Origin: Candolleomyces eurysporus
Taxonomy: Eukaryota; Basidiomycota; Agaricomycetes; Agaricales; Psathyrellaceae
Direction of reading: 5' to 3'
Assembly (NCBI GenBank): GCA_027579435.1
Contig: JANBPK010000739.1
Location: 62,001 to 126,000 of the forward strand
Length of the DNA stretch: 64,000 nt
Below the pieces are notes generated by a model, which was not told where the DNA came from, did not search any database, and saw nothing but the letters and a program-made list of their open reading frames with translations. Below, piece by piece: positions 44,565 through 53,743 of this stretch. The translations under genes and the position numbers were made by a program. How positions within the stretch are numbered: the first letter of the stretch is position 1; each line of letters begins with the position of its first letter.

Positions 44565-44572
44565 CTTATATA
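44565..44572 (-). promoter_or_regulatory. TATA box of BAG copy A
   Basis: TATATAAG on the minus strand, about 60 bp upstream of the ATG at 44508. The equivalent in copy B is at 47855-47861 (TATATAG). Confidence 0.6.
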
Positions 44573-44625
44573 GTATTTTCAAGCAGCTCTGGAGAATCGC
44601 GTAGAAGTTACCAGAATTGAAGGAC

Positions 44626-44637
44626 GCGTCGCGACGC
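44626..44637. promoter_or_regulatory. GC-rich palindrome, BAG copy A promoter
   Basis: GCGTCGCGACGC is its own reverse complement and overlaps ACGCGT (44624-44629), the MluI cell-cycle box recognised by MBF-type factors in yeasts. It lies about 120 bp upstream of the ATG. The copy B promoter has a longer perfect version. Confidence 0.5.
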
Positions 44638-44651
44638 ATACTGATTACCTT

Positions 44652-44664
44652 TTCGGGAACGTTC
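44652..44664. promoter_or_regulatory. Heat-shock element, BAG copy A
   Basis: TTCGGGAACGTTC is a perfect three-unit heat-shock element (TTCnnGAAnnTTC), the binding site of trimeric HSF1, 144 bp upstream of the BAG start codon. A BAG protein is an Hsp70 partner, so heat induction makes functional sense. The motif is read directly; regulation is inferred. Confidence 0.75.
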
Positions 44665-44768
44665 CGTCGCAGCCTCGTCATGTGGTGACTAAGCCAGTGA
44701 GTGACTCAGACTCGGAAATGCTTTGACCTCGGAATCCCCACTTCATTCGGCTGAGTGACTCACGAACA

Positions 44769-45245
44769 AGGCTTCGGACAAATACTCAGAGCATGGTTGG
44801 TCATTCGCTGACGACTTGTCCTGTCAAAGGGTCAAAGCGGTCTCTCCTGCTGTTGTACATTCCGACGACAGTCTAAGACACACATGGATACTTGGACATT
44901 GACGGACTGGGTGTGGATACCCACGAGTCCTCTCCACCATCCAGACCTCTTCCATTTCAATTCTCGGGAACTGGACAGGGATTTCCACGGGTACTCCACT
45001 CAAATTGAGTTAGGGAGCACGTACGGAATTTATCATGCACCCAAGCACTTTGAACACGCATACTTGATCGCAGACCGAGGTTTGCGTGAGGCAATGCACC
45101 ACCTCGTTGATTGCTTGACTGAACAGAACAACGAGAACTAGGAGGAATTGATTTATTAATCAGTATTCTAGATTCCTTGATTCCTTCTCTTCGCAATGCC
45201 TACCCAAAACGCATCTACCGCGAATAGTACAGTGCGACCTCGATG
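44769..45245 (+). pseudogene. 3' fragment of the F-box/nucleotidyltransferase gene
   Basis: Corresponds to codons from about LDKYSERGWSF to the end of the gene at 40753-42035. It lacks the F-box and the nucleotidyltransferase motif. The reading frame is disrupted between 44840 and 44960. The segment around 44960-45130 still reads HGYSTQIELGSTYGIYHAPK and FEHAYLIADRGLREAMHHLV but then ends early (EQNNEN, stop at 45141) where the intact gene splices on. No start context is present. It is a by-product of the duplication breakpoint and probably not functional. Confidence 0.85.
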
Positions 45246-45496
45246 ACTTTCAAAAGACATTTTATGAAGCATCGGCTTACACCACTTTCTCCAGATACTT
45301 GCTGGAACACTCAACAGATTCGCTTTTGATTTGAAATTGCAAATGAAAATGACATTAATCTAAGTATATCGTAAAGGAAAGGGCTTGTGGAGATACATGA
45401 GATTGGCTGCACTTGTTCAAATGTTAAAAAGTCTATGCTACAGTGTTCAGAGAATTTGAAAAGACATGAAGGAGATGGTTCGTTAAGTGATTTACA

Positions 45497-47797
45497 TTAG
45501 GCATCGAGGTCTGACCAGTCACTTCCAAAATCATCCTCAAGCGACGCTCGCTGACGATGGGGCAGCTTGGGCTTGACTTCGGGGGATTCTGGTGCGGCGA
45601 GCAGGGAGGTATCCTCGGCTGAAGGATCGTCAGTCGAATCGTTGTCGCTGTCTTCCTGCTGAGAGGTCGTGGAGACCGAAGGCTCGAGGAGAGGATGTGA
45701 CTCGTCGATGGATGGTGTTTCATTTACAATCGCTGCGCCTGAGTCGTCCTTGGGAGATTCCTCTGAGGAGTCAAGAGCGCCTTGTTCTTGGACGTCTTCT
45801 TGCTTCTCCTCTTCCGTGGCGGATTGGGCTAGCGGGTCCTCGGCGGGGCTAGCGACTACAACATCATCTTCGTTTGAGGAATTGAGAGCTTCAGGAGCTA
45901 GTTCCGCCAGGGTGAGGTTCGGGGAAGATGCGACGGGTTCCTCAGCTTGTTCTTGCTCCTCGGTGTCCCGCTCTTCAGCGGTTGGTGTAGGTTCAGAGCT
46001 GCTTGCATCTTGGTCGACAATGTTGTTGCTGGCGACAGATACCAAGTCCCCAGAATCCTTCTCCTCTTCTGCGTCTTTAGTGATAGATTCGGCCTTGGGG
46101 TTGAGATCGATGATGGGAATGCGTATAGGCTGAGGGGACCTGATGGTGGAAGTATCCTCTTCGGAAGAGNATGGTGCGGTGGCGGAGGTAGCTACTTGCT
46201 CATGCTTCTTGCTATCTTGCTCCTTAGCGACCCTCGCCTTCCAAAGCGCGGTGATTTCCTTCTCCAAATCGTCCAAAGCTTTCTCAATCGAGCTAACAGC
46301 GTCCTTTCTCCTGCTACGGAGAGTAGCGTCGCCGTTACTCTCAATGAGGTCAAGCTGGTTCAAGAGTGTGGTGAGAGTTTGTTCGTAATAACGGACGGGG
46401 TGGTTGCGTGCTGTGAACGCGAGGTGGGGGAAGACCGAGGAAATGTCGCCCTCGGGAGCAACGATGAAATCGAGTTGAGAAGGTAAGTCGAACCCGGCTT
46501 CCAGATGACGGAAGGTATGTTCGATACTTTCGACTCGCTCTAATGCGCCTTTCAGGTCGATGGAAGAGAAATCGAAAGGTGATGTGGTGTCCTTCTCCTT
46601 CCCTTTGGTAGAGGGTGAAGCAGCTGCCCTCGTTTGAGAAGTCGGTCCCGCAGATGGTTTCGACGAGAGGCTGTTGATAGTCGCACGAATGAATTCTCCG
46701 GATGGTTCGTTTGAGCGAGAGTCGACGGTGCTGCGGCTACTTCCAGCAGCGGCGTTGACGTCTTGCTTCTTGGAATTGTCGGAAAGAGAGTTGACAATGG
46801 CGGTAATGGTATCTCGGATTTCATCGTGACCTTCATTGGTGTAACGAGCCTTGAGCTGCTCGATAAGAGAACCCTCAGAGGACGACTTCTGATTTCGAGT
46901 AGACGGATTGGGTTTAGGTGCTTCATTGGCCTTCTTTGGTAGGGTAGACTGTTTGAATAGAGGGTGAGGAGAGTGTTTTGCCGCGCGAAATTTCGGACAT
47001 ACCTCCGAGGTCTGGCCTTTCATTGGTATACCTGCGCCGAGGAGGGAAGCGAGAAACCTCTGGACGAATTCGGCGTCATCCGTGCGCTTTGGTGCAGGCT
47101 TTGAAGGCATCGGTTGAGGTTTATGTTGCAATGGGTGACGGTGGGAGGGGCCCTGAGGTAAGCCTAAGAAGGGCCAACAAGGAGATGGCTCATTGCTTCT
47201 GGTATTTCCCGTCTTGCTATCAGCCATGGCAGCCTTCAATTGCGTGGATGAGAAATTATTCGGCCTGTTACGAGTACGTGCACATACCAATTGTCGTTGG
47301 CGAATAGCGAGTTCTTCTTCCTTGCGCCGCAATTCCTGCTCAGCTCTGTGCCGTGCAAGCGTCTCTTCCCTTAGCTTGACCTTCAGCTCCTTCTCGATCG
47401 AAGAAGACTGGAAAGGAGCAGCGGGGGTTTGATGGTGCGCATGTGGGTGATAGCCGTGACCAGAGCCGTACTGGTGAGGAAATAGAGGCCTTCCGTATGA
47501 CAGAGCAACTGGTCGGTCATACGGAGATGAAGAGTATGCACTGAAGGCTGGTGGTTGAGCCGCGTAGGTACAGCCGCAAGAGTGAGCCGAGCGCTGGCCA
47601 GCGCCGAACACAGGCGGTTGTCGGTACCAGAAGGGAGGGTGCTGAGAGTAACGAGCCCTCTCTTCTTGAAGTGCGGCCTGATAAGCTAGATATTCAGCTT
47701 CTTCGGCCTTTGCTGCAGCCTCTGCAGCTCTGGCTTCGGCCAGGGCAGCGAGGTTGAGATACTGCTGAGTGGGATAAAGGTAGGTGGAGTGGAACAT
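45497..47797 (-). CDS. BAG-domain cochaperone, copy B
   Basis: Paralogue of the BAG gene at 42301-44508, same strand, 766 codons in one open frame. The BAG domain is nearly identical: ALERVESIEHTFRHLEAGFD, RNHPVRYYEQTLTTLLNQLD, SSIEKALDDLEKEITALWKA. Differences are concentrated in the disordered parts: a longer His/Tyr stretch near the N-terminus and about 30 extra Glu/Ser/Asp-rich residues in the C-terminal third. The end DDFGSDWSDLDA is kept. One N at 46170 leaves a residue undefined. The two putative 54-nt in-frame introns are conserved in place and length (47228-47281 and 46950-47003, each within a few bases). Both copies look functional. Confidence 0.88.
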   Translation of the reverse strand: MFHSTYLYPTQQYLNLAALAEARAAEAAAKAEEAEYLAYQAALQEERARYSQHPPFWYRQPPVFGAGQRSAHSCGCTYAAQPPAFSAYSSSPYDRPVALSYGRPLFPHQYGSGHGYHPHAHHQTPAAPFQSSSIEKELKVKLREETLARHRAEQELRRKEEELAIRQRQLVCARTRNRPNNFSSTQLKAAMADSKTGNTRSNEPSPCWPFLGLPQGPSHRHPLQHKPQPMPSKPAPKRTDDAEFVQRFLASLLGAGIPMKGQTSEVCPKFRAAKHSPHPLFKQSTLPKKANEAPKPNPSTRNQKSSSEGSLIEQLKARYTNEGHDEIRDTITAIVNSLSDNSKKQDVNAAAGSSRSTVDSRSNEPSGEFIRATINSLSSKPSAGPTSQTRAAASPSTKGKEKDTTSPFDFSSIDLKGALERVESIEHTFRHLEAGFDLPSQLDFIVAPEGDISSVFPHLAFTARNHPVRYYEQTLTTLLNQLDLIESNGDATLRSRRKDAVSSIEKALDDLEKEITALWKARVAKEQDSKKHEQVATSATAPXSSEEDTSTIRSPQPIRIPIIDLNPKAESITKDAEEEKDSGDLVSVASNNIVDQDASSSEPTPTAEERDTEEQEQAEEPVASSPNLTLAELAPEALNSSNEDDVVVASPAEDPLAQSATEEEKQEDVQEQGALDSSEESPKDDSGAAIVNETPSIDESHPLLEPSVSTTSQQEDSDNDSTDDPSAEDTSLLAAPESPEVKPKLPHRQRASLEDDFGSDWSDLDA

Positions 47798-47913
47798 GTT
47801 GCTGGAGTGAAAAAAACGTTGAGTAGTGATATTGGATGCATTTTCTGGTCGAGCCTATATAGTATTTTCAAGCAACTCTGGAGAATCGCGTAGAAATTAC
47901 CAGAAATCGGAGG

Positions 47914-47929
47914 ACGCGTCGCGACGCGT
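47914..47929. promoter_or_regulatory. 16-bp perfect palindrome, BAG copy B promoter
   Basis: ACGCGTCGCGACGCGT is a perfect palindrome with an MluI box (ACGCGT) at each end, about 120 bp upstream of the BAG copy B start. Copy A keeps the inner 12 bp. Confidence 0.55.
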
Positions 47930-47941
47930 ACTGATTGCCTT

Positions 47942-47954
47942 TTCGGGAACATTC
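47942..47954. promoter_or_regulatory. Heat-shock element, BAG copy B
   Basis: TTCGGGAACATTC, again a perfect TTCnnGAAnnTTC, 145 bp upstream of the ATG at 47797. The one difference from copy A (G to A) is in a spacer base, so all nine contact bases are kept. Confidence 0.75.
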
Positions 47955-48087
47955 CGCCGCAGCCTCGACACGTGGTGACTAAGCCAGTGACTCGAAAATG
48001 TTGTATTGGTCAGACAAGGAATGGATAGAATAGTTATTACAGAGCGAATAGATAATACCCATCGTGTTAGATATGCAGGCCGCGTGT

Positions 48088-49922
48088 CTATCTCTCCTCG
48101 TAAATCTGCACATATCGAACCTCCCAGTCTACCGGGCGAGAACAGTCAGAATGGACCGGAATGCACGAGAAACAAATGACACGTACAAGCCTCCTGGAAC
48201 GCCGACCCTCTTGCGCGTATGAACGCGTCACAAGTTGCGAAACCAGTGCGCTGTGCGCAGCTTTGCTCTTGGCCAGGAATTCCGGCAGCGTTCCATACAC
48301 CCCCTGCCCAGTCGCCACTGTTTCATTTCAGTTGACACGCCAACAACAATGCATAGCAATCCTGGAGGCGTACCATAACGTCGTGTCAAAGATAGCATGG
48401 TGGTCGCTAAAGAATCTAAATGGATCGCAGCTTGCAGCAGGCCACCTTGCCTGTGCCGCGCCCCACGTTTCTGGGAGTGGAGTGTTTGCGGTAATGTCGG
48501 CGGGAATGGAATCCCTCGGGAAGAAGTAGACAGCGATGCCAGTAGCGTCCCATTTCACTACATTCACATCACAAAGCTTGCCGTCAGTGTATGCATCTCC
48601 AAGTTCAAGCCAAATACGTACTGGCATACACGCCTCCCCCNATTCTCATTGAATCCTGACCCATACGTCGTGGCGGAGTTGGCCCGGATGCCACACCCCT
48701 GGTTTGCAGTTGATGAGACTGAGCAATCGGTCCCCGCAATTACACTACCAGAGATCGCCAAGGCACTGGAACTCGAGGAGGCGATTGTACATCCATCTGA
48801 CGTGTGGAGCGTCGCCTGATTGTTGGCGTAATCGTGAACGCCTTCAAGGATATCGATCTCTCCGCCATTGGGCCAATTGGGTCCTAATCATGCAAAGGCA
48901 GGCGACATTGGGTACGATTTCCTCAAGGCATCAATGAACATTCAACTTACCATTCGTCCAGAATGCACTATATATGCCAAGAGGTTTAAGGGTTAGTTCC
49001 AAGCCAAGACGGGTTTCCAAACGACTTACGGCCATGTTCCGCAACCATGGGGCATATGCACAGCATCCATGATAACGAGCCCACCATTGAAGGTCGCTTG
49101 GGTCGTAATTCGTATACTCTTCCTGTTCCCAGGAACGGTAGGAGTCGTCTCTACTCGCATGATTGCATTTCCTGCTGAGTTGATCTCGAGAATACCGTCT
49201 CTCCGCTACGAGCGCGATAAGGTTCAATAGATACAGGGAAGTAAAGCATGGACACTCACTCCTGAAGCTTCATCGATGTAGTCCACCAGACCTAATTTCC
49301 GACGGCTTCAGTCATGGTTTGAGTTTTTATGAACATGGGAAGCACAAACCATGCGTCGGATCCGGGCTTGTGAAGAAATCCCATCCTTGGAAGAAGGTCT
49401 CTCCTTGCTGCAATGGCATGTTAACGTTGAAAAGCCGTTATGAAAGACCTCCGCTCACATATGAGTTCGTGAGTCTCCAGGGTGAGTCTACAGGTGTGGC
49501 ACTAGGCTGGGCGGCGGTAGTTGACGACCCCGTTCGCGTTGACGGACCACGACTTGAAGAGGAGCCCTGTGTCGCTGTCGTCGAGGTTGAGTTCCCNACC
49601 AGACCCGGTGCCGCTGCCGCTGCCCTCTCCACCGTTCTTCGGGCCATCGAGAACACCTTGCTTCCCCCCCAGGCTTGCAATACACTACCCGACCGCCATT
49701 GTAATTTGAGTCTTCCGTCTCTGCTCGAGGGAGAACACGTCCAAAGGCCACCCGCAGGTCGCGAGCTAGGGAATGTGTCCTGCGCATTGCGCTCTCGTGA
49801 GCACGTCGAACCAGTCGAGGCAAAGCTCTCGTGTTTCCATTGGAGGGCGTCGCTGAAATCTCTGCTGCTGCTTGTAGAACCAGGAGCAGGAGGTACAGGG
49901 GCGCATGTTGAAGCAAATGCAT
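48088..49922 (-). CDS. GH16 endo-beta-1,3(4)-glucanase-like secreted enzyme
   Basis: Secreted laminarinase-type hydrolase acting on cell-wall beta-glucan. The start MHLLQHAPLYLLLLVLQAAA is a signal peptide. A basic pro-region and a Ser/Thr linker precede the catalytic domain: NSYQGETFFQGWDFFTSPDP, GLVDYIDEASG, FNGGLVIMDAVHMPHGCGTW, AFWTNGPNWPNGGEIDILEG, VHDYANNQATLHTSDGC, WDATGIAVYFFPRDSIP, GDWAGGVWNAAGIPGQEQSC and a final WEVRYVQIYEER. The catalytic motif EIDILE (E-I-D-x-x-E) is intact, with nucleophile and acid/base Glu. About eight introns. In the linker the frame changes between a run of seven G (49664-49670, C on the plus strand) and an N at 49597. Removing one G and the N gives a continuous Gly/Ser linker, so I suspect assembly errors. 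Confidence 0.85.
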
Positions 49923-50751
49923 CTCGTTATCGGTATTCAATCGAGAAGCGTCCGATCGTCAGGGCTGTCGTAGTTGACGGGTGTCGTCGAGTATGAATTG
50001 GATGGTATGTTGAAAATGAAGTCGTAACGTTCGTCGACCCAGGCCCAGCCGGGGCTTGCAAGAATCAGGAAACAATAGAAGGTCTTCTCAGACGAGAACT
50101 TGAAAGAAGGAAGATGGAAGTAAAATGCAGAGGACTTGACTCGTTTGACTCGTGGCTTATATTGTCTTTACCCGAGCAGCCTCCCGCGAAAAACGAGCCG
50201 GCGAAAGCGGCGAGGCAAATTGTGAGGCGCAAAATGGCCGTTTCGGGGTGAGGACGCCACGAGGCAATAGAACAATGACATTCGCGCTCCCAACAACCCC
50301 GTGCGGACTGCACTGCAAATCACCACCATATCGGCTTTAGTGTGTTTGAGATATGAACTCGAGTCTGGAGGTCATGCGAGAATCCAGTAGGCTATGGGCT
50401 GTTATGGGTAGGTCATGGGCATCGCCAAGCCGATCGAGATAGCTATAGACATATCGGCTTTCATTGTCATCGCACTCATTGAAAACATGAAGTCGTAATG
50501 AACATAACCATAGAACGCTGGCTACCGACTCGTCAGGCAGCCTCCATACATGCTGAGATCATACGAAAATACAGGACAACATAACAGCGGCAACTTGGGA
50601 AAGAATCGTAGATGAATAAAATAGAACAACTAGAGAAAGCGGTGGAAATACAGAAAAAACCGAGAACGAAGGGTAGTGGCCGGGGAAGACGCGAAAATGA
50701 AAGTCCAGGTGCGAAAAAATTCTAATGCCGCGAATTATGGAAGAAGGTATC
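49923..50751. other. Intergenic, no gene recognised
   Basis: About 830 bp between the start of the GH16 gene and the 3' end of VAC8, both on the minus strand. It contains the GH16 promoter. Open frames are short and featureless. No repeat or RNA gene was seen. Confidence 0.5.
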
Positions 50752-53150
50752 TCAACGGTGGGAGCCGGGCATGAATGCCTCCCGCACACTTCGCCTCAGC
50801 TCTTCATGATCCCGTCCATTTGAGCTACCAAGCGAAGTACCGGGTTGCATGTGCGATCCTGGAACGCTGCCTGGAATGCCTTCAAGGTCACTATCGACGA
50901 ATTCGAGGATCCGACGAGAGAGCAGCTGTATTTCCGCAAGCCCGTCGCCGGTTTCTGTATCTTGGTATGAAGGCTGGGAGTGATGCGAGCGAGGAGTGCC
51001 GACAGACGAGCTTGGTGTGGAAGCTCGGGATATCGCTAGGTTTCGAATGTTGGGGGCCAAGAGGGTAGAATTACGAATGTTACTGATCAATTGCGGGTCT
51101 ATTGCATGCCATCCATCAGTGATAAAGAACAACATTAGACTTCATTGAAGCACTCACCACCTGATTCTAAAAGCTGAACGATCGTCCAAACGGCAATGTG
51201 TTGGAAGGTAGTATCACTGTTTGTCAAGAACCTGTACAGGTATCGGTGCATTCCTCCATCTGGTTTGTCCCAGACATCATTGAACGCAGAATAATCGTCT
51301 GAAGACGTTCGCATTTCTATAATGTGGTTATAGTGAATCACCAGCCTCGAGATGAGTAAGATCAACATACCCTTCGAAGACAGATTGCCCAAGGCAGCTG
51401 CACTATTTCCCTGCACCTCTGTGCTTGGAGAGTTGGTCAGGGGAATCAAAACTTCACAGATACCCATCTCCAAGAGCTGTCCTTTCAACTCGTCTACAAA
51501 AGCATTTAATCAACGGGTAAGCCGTAGAGCTTCCGAAATATACATACCACTTAGAGCCAAAACGGCGATGCATGCAGTCATTTCGCTTTGGACATTAATA
51601 GGAACTTCCAGTACGAGCTCCTTGATGGATTGCACTGCTCCAGCCTTGACAATCGCCAACTTGTTCTTCTCATTGCTCGCTGCGAGATTGCGCAACGTTG
51701 AGATGGCGTGGCATTGAACTTCCTCGTTGTCCTTGAAGGAAAGTAGATTGATGAGAGGCTGTAGGAAGCCAGATTCGATGATAGGGGACTCGTTCTGGGG
51801 ATGAATGGATACGTTCCGTACACATGCCGCCGACGACAAGATGAGAGGAAGGTAAGTAGACTGCAAGAGGCGCAGCAGCGGGTGTAGGCCGTCAGCTTTG
51901 ACGATTTCAAGCTGGTACTTCTCTGAACCGAGGTTCAGTATCCAGAGGACATTGGAGGAGGAAGAAACACACCATCGCTAGCAAGATTGCGGAGGGCCAA
52001 GGCCGCTTGACACTGAACCTTAAGACTTGGACTGTCCATCAGAGCGACCAGGCTCGATACCAATTTCGGCTCGCTTTGAGCAAGCTTCTTCCGGTTCGTT
52101 CCTGATAGGAGTTTAGTAGGGAAAGCACGATAATTAGACAGAGACTCACCGTCTACGGCGATGTTACTAAGAGCAGTCGTACAGTAATATTGCACATCCG
52201 TATCTGGGGAATTCAAAAGACTGACGAGCACAGGAATAGCTCCCGCATTGACCAGTTGCTGCCGGTTCTCGTCTGTTGGTTGAACTAAGATATTTGCAAT
52301 GGCACAATCGCACAAAGAGCGTACCCGAATGTGTCATGTTCAATAAAGCGCCTGTAGCATTCCTTTGTACACGCATATCCTTTGACCGCGCCAGGCGAGT
52401 TAATGGGACGAGGGCGCCAGACTTGGCTATCTTCGTCTTGTTGTCATCTGTCGAAGCGGCGTGAGATCAAACAACTTGAACATGGTGTCGACCAACGCAA
52501 CCCACCATGTGTAGCAAGGTTCGTGACGCAGCCAACTGCGTTGCACTGCACTTCTACGTTGGGACTGAGCATTTGGCGGATTAAAGGCTCCAGTCCGCCC
52601 AACTTGACAATCAGAAGCTTGTTATCCGCTGCAAGAAGCATTGATTTATGACTACTTCTTCGAAACCATCGCAAAAGCAAACTTACTATTGACCGCAAGG
52701 TTGCCCAAGGCGGCGCTCGCAGCCCGCTGTACCTCCGTGTCATGACTGCTGAGGAGGAAGAGGATAGGATCCAAAGTGTCCCGTCCAACCGGCCGGACCT
52801 CTTTCTCAGTAATTTCAGCGAAGGCAAGAGCTGCACTCCGCTGGAGGTCGACGTTGTCTGAGAAAGAGAGGGTTGTGAGGGCGGAGAGCGGGGAACCGGT
52901 GAAGAAGTTGGTTGTCGTTCGATCTAGTGGTTTTCTTAAGTGGACCAGCCAGAACATGCTCGTCGACAGGACGTACTCTCCAGGTACTGCAGCAGGTCAG
53001 CCACAGCCTCCCTCTCGTTCTCCAGGAGCAGCGGTTCGTAGGACTGCGACCTGTGCCCCCGGACTGTGATATGGCGTCAAAGGTGGGCCCAGAATGCATG
53101 GAAACGAGCCACGTACAGCAAGAGTCACAGCAGCTTGTAGCGTTACCCAT
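50752..53150 (-). CDS. VAC8: VAC8, vacuolar armadillo-repeat protein
   Basis: Acylated adaptor on the vacuole used in inheritance, nucleus-vacuole junctions, homotypic fusion and selective autophagy. The N-terminus [11 protein letters not shown] carries a Gly for myristoylation and Cys residues for palmitoylation. Then [20 protein letters not shown] precedes about eleven armadillo repeats, often one per exon: [140 protein letters not shown] and [21 protein letters not shown] longer Ser-rich C-terminal tail follows repeat 11 ([20 protein letters not shown]). About nine introns. Family length and order are normal. Confidence 0.95.
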
Positions 53151-53743
53151 CCTTGTCCGTCAGTAGGAGAAGAAAGCAGCGGAAAAAAGGAAGAAATACA
53201 GCGCGAGGAGGGTGGAGGAGGGGGTCGCCTGCTTGAAATTAAACGACGAAGGCCGTCACAACAACGTTGGAGACGCGTGGGAATTCGGCGGCCATTTCCG
53301 TGATTCTCACATGGCCTGCTGGTTCTCCTGCCTCTGCGCCGTCTAGGTCAAGTTGAGGTCCAGTGTTCGGTGCAAGGCTGCCAAAATAGACAAGCAACGC
53401 TAGTTCATCGTGTTTTGTATTTATCAGTAATGCAGTCATCTATCTCGCCAGTAGCTCCAGCATGAGGTCAGCCAGCTTCAGACCCTGATTCAATGTCCAC
53501 GAGTACCTTCAGGCCCGCATGGAACGACATATCCGCTGCAACTTTCCTGCTAGTTCTTCTGATTATTTTGCCAGGCATGGGCAGTTCCTCGGGAGTCCTC
53601 AAGCCTCGGCGCTTTAGCCTCGAGCTCAACTGATTCTTGAATCGATCATGTGAAGATCATGTGGTCGTGACTTGATTTGCGACAAAGTGAAAGTTCGTGA
53701 AACTCTAACTTGAAGTAATTGATGACTCGCAGTCACCCAGTCA
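53151..53743. other. Divergent promoter region, about 590 bp
   Basis: Spacer between VAC8 (-) and CCA1 (+) start codons. A 66-codon minus frame at 53239-53439 is unsupported. No clear motif cluster was found. Confidence 0.45.

Larger units (their letters stand above)
41510..44725. repeat. Segmental duplication, unit A (~3.2 kb)
   Basis: First unit of a direct tandem duplication. It runs from within exon 2 of the F-box/nucleotidyltransferase gene, through its 3' end, the spacer and the whole BAG gene, to ~220 bp upstream of the BAG start. Unit B at 44768-48000 repeats the same order. Left ends align at AAGGCTTTGGACAAATACTC (unit A) and AAGGCTTCGGACAAATACTC (unit B). Right ends align at GTGGTGACTAAGCCAGTGA in both. 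Boundaries are read by eye to within ~20 bp. Confidence 0.92.
44768..48000. repeat. Segmental duplication, unit B (~3.2 kb)
   Basis: Second unit of the direct duplication, separated from unit A by about 40 bp of unrelated sequence. It holds a broken 3' fragment of the F-box/nucleotidyltransferase gene, the second BAG gene and its promoter. Coding parts remain much more alike than the F-box fragment, suggesting selection on BAG and none on the fragment. Confidence 0.92.

Noticed and set aside
49319..49996. 225-codon plus-strand open frame opposite the GH16 gene
   Set aside because: The minus strand carries signal peptide, linker and GH16 motifs over the same bases; this frame has no domain features.
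53239..53439. 66-codon minus-strand frame between VAC8 and CCA1
   Set aside because: Short, unsupported, within a divergent promoter.
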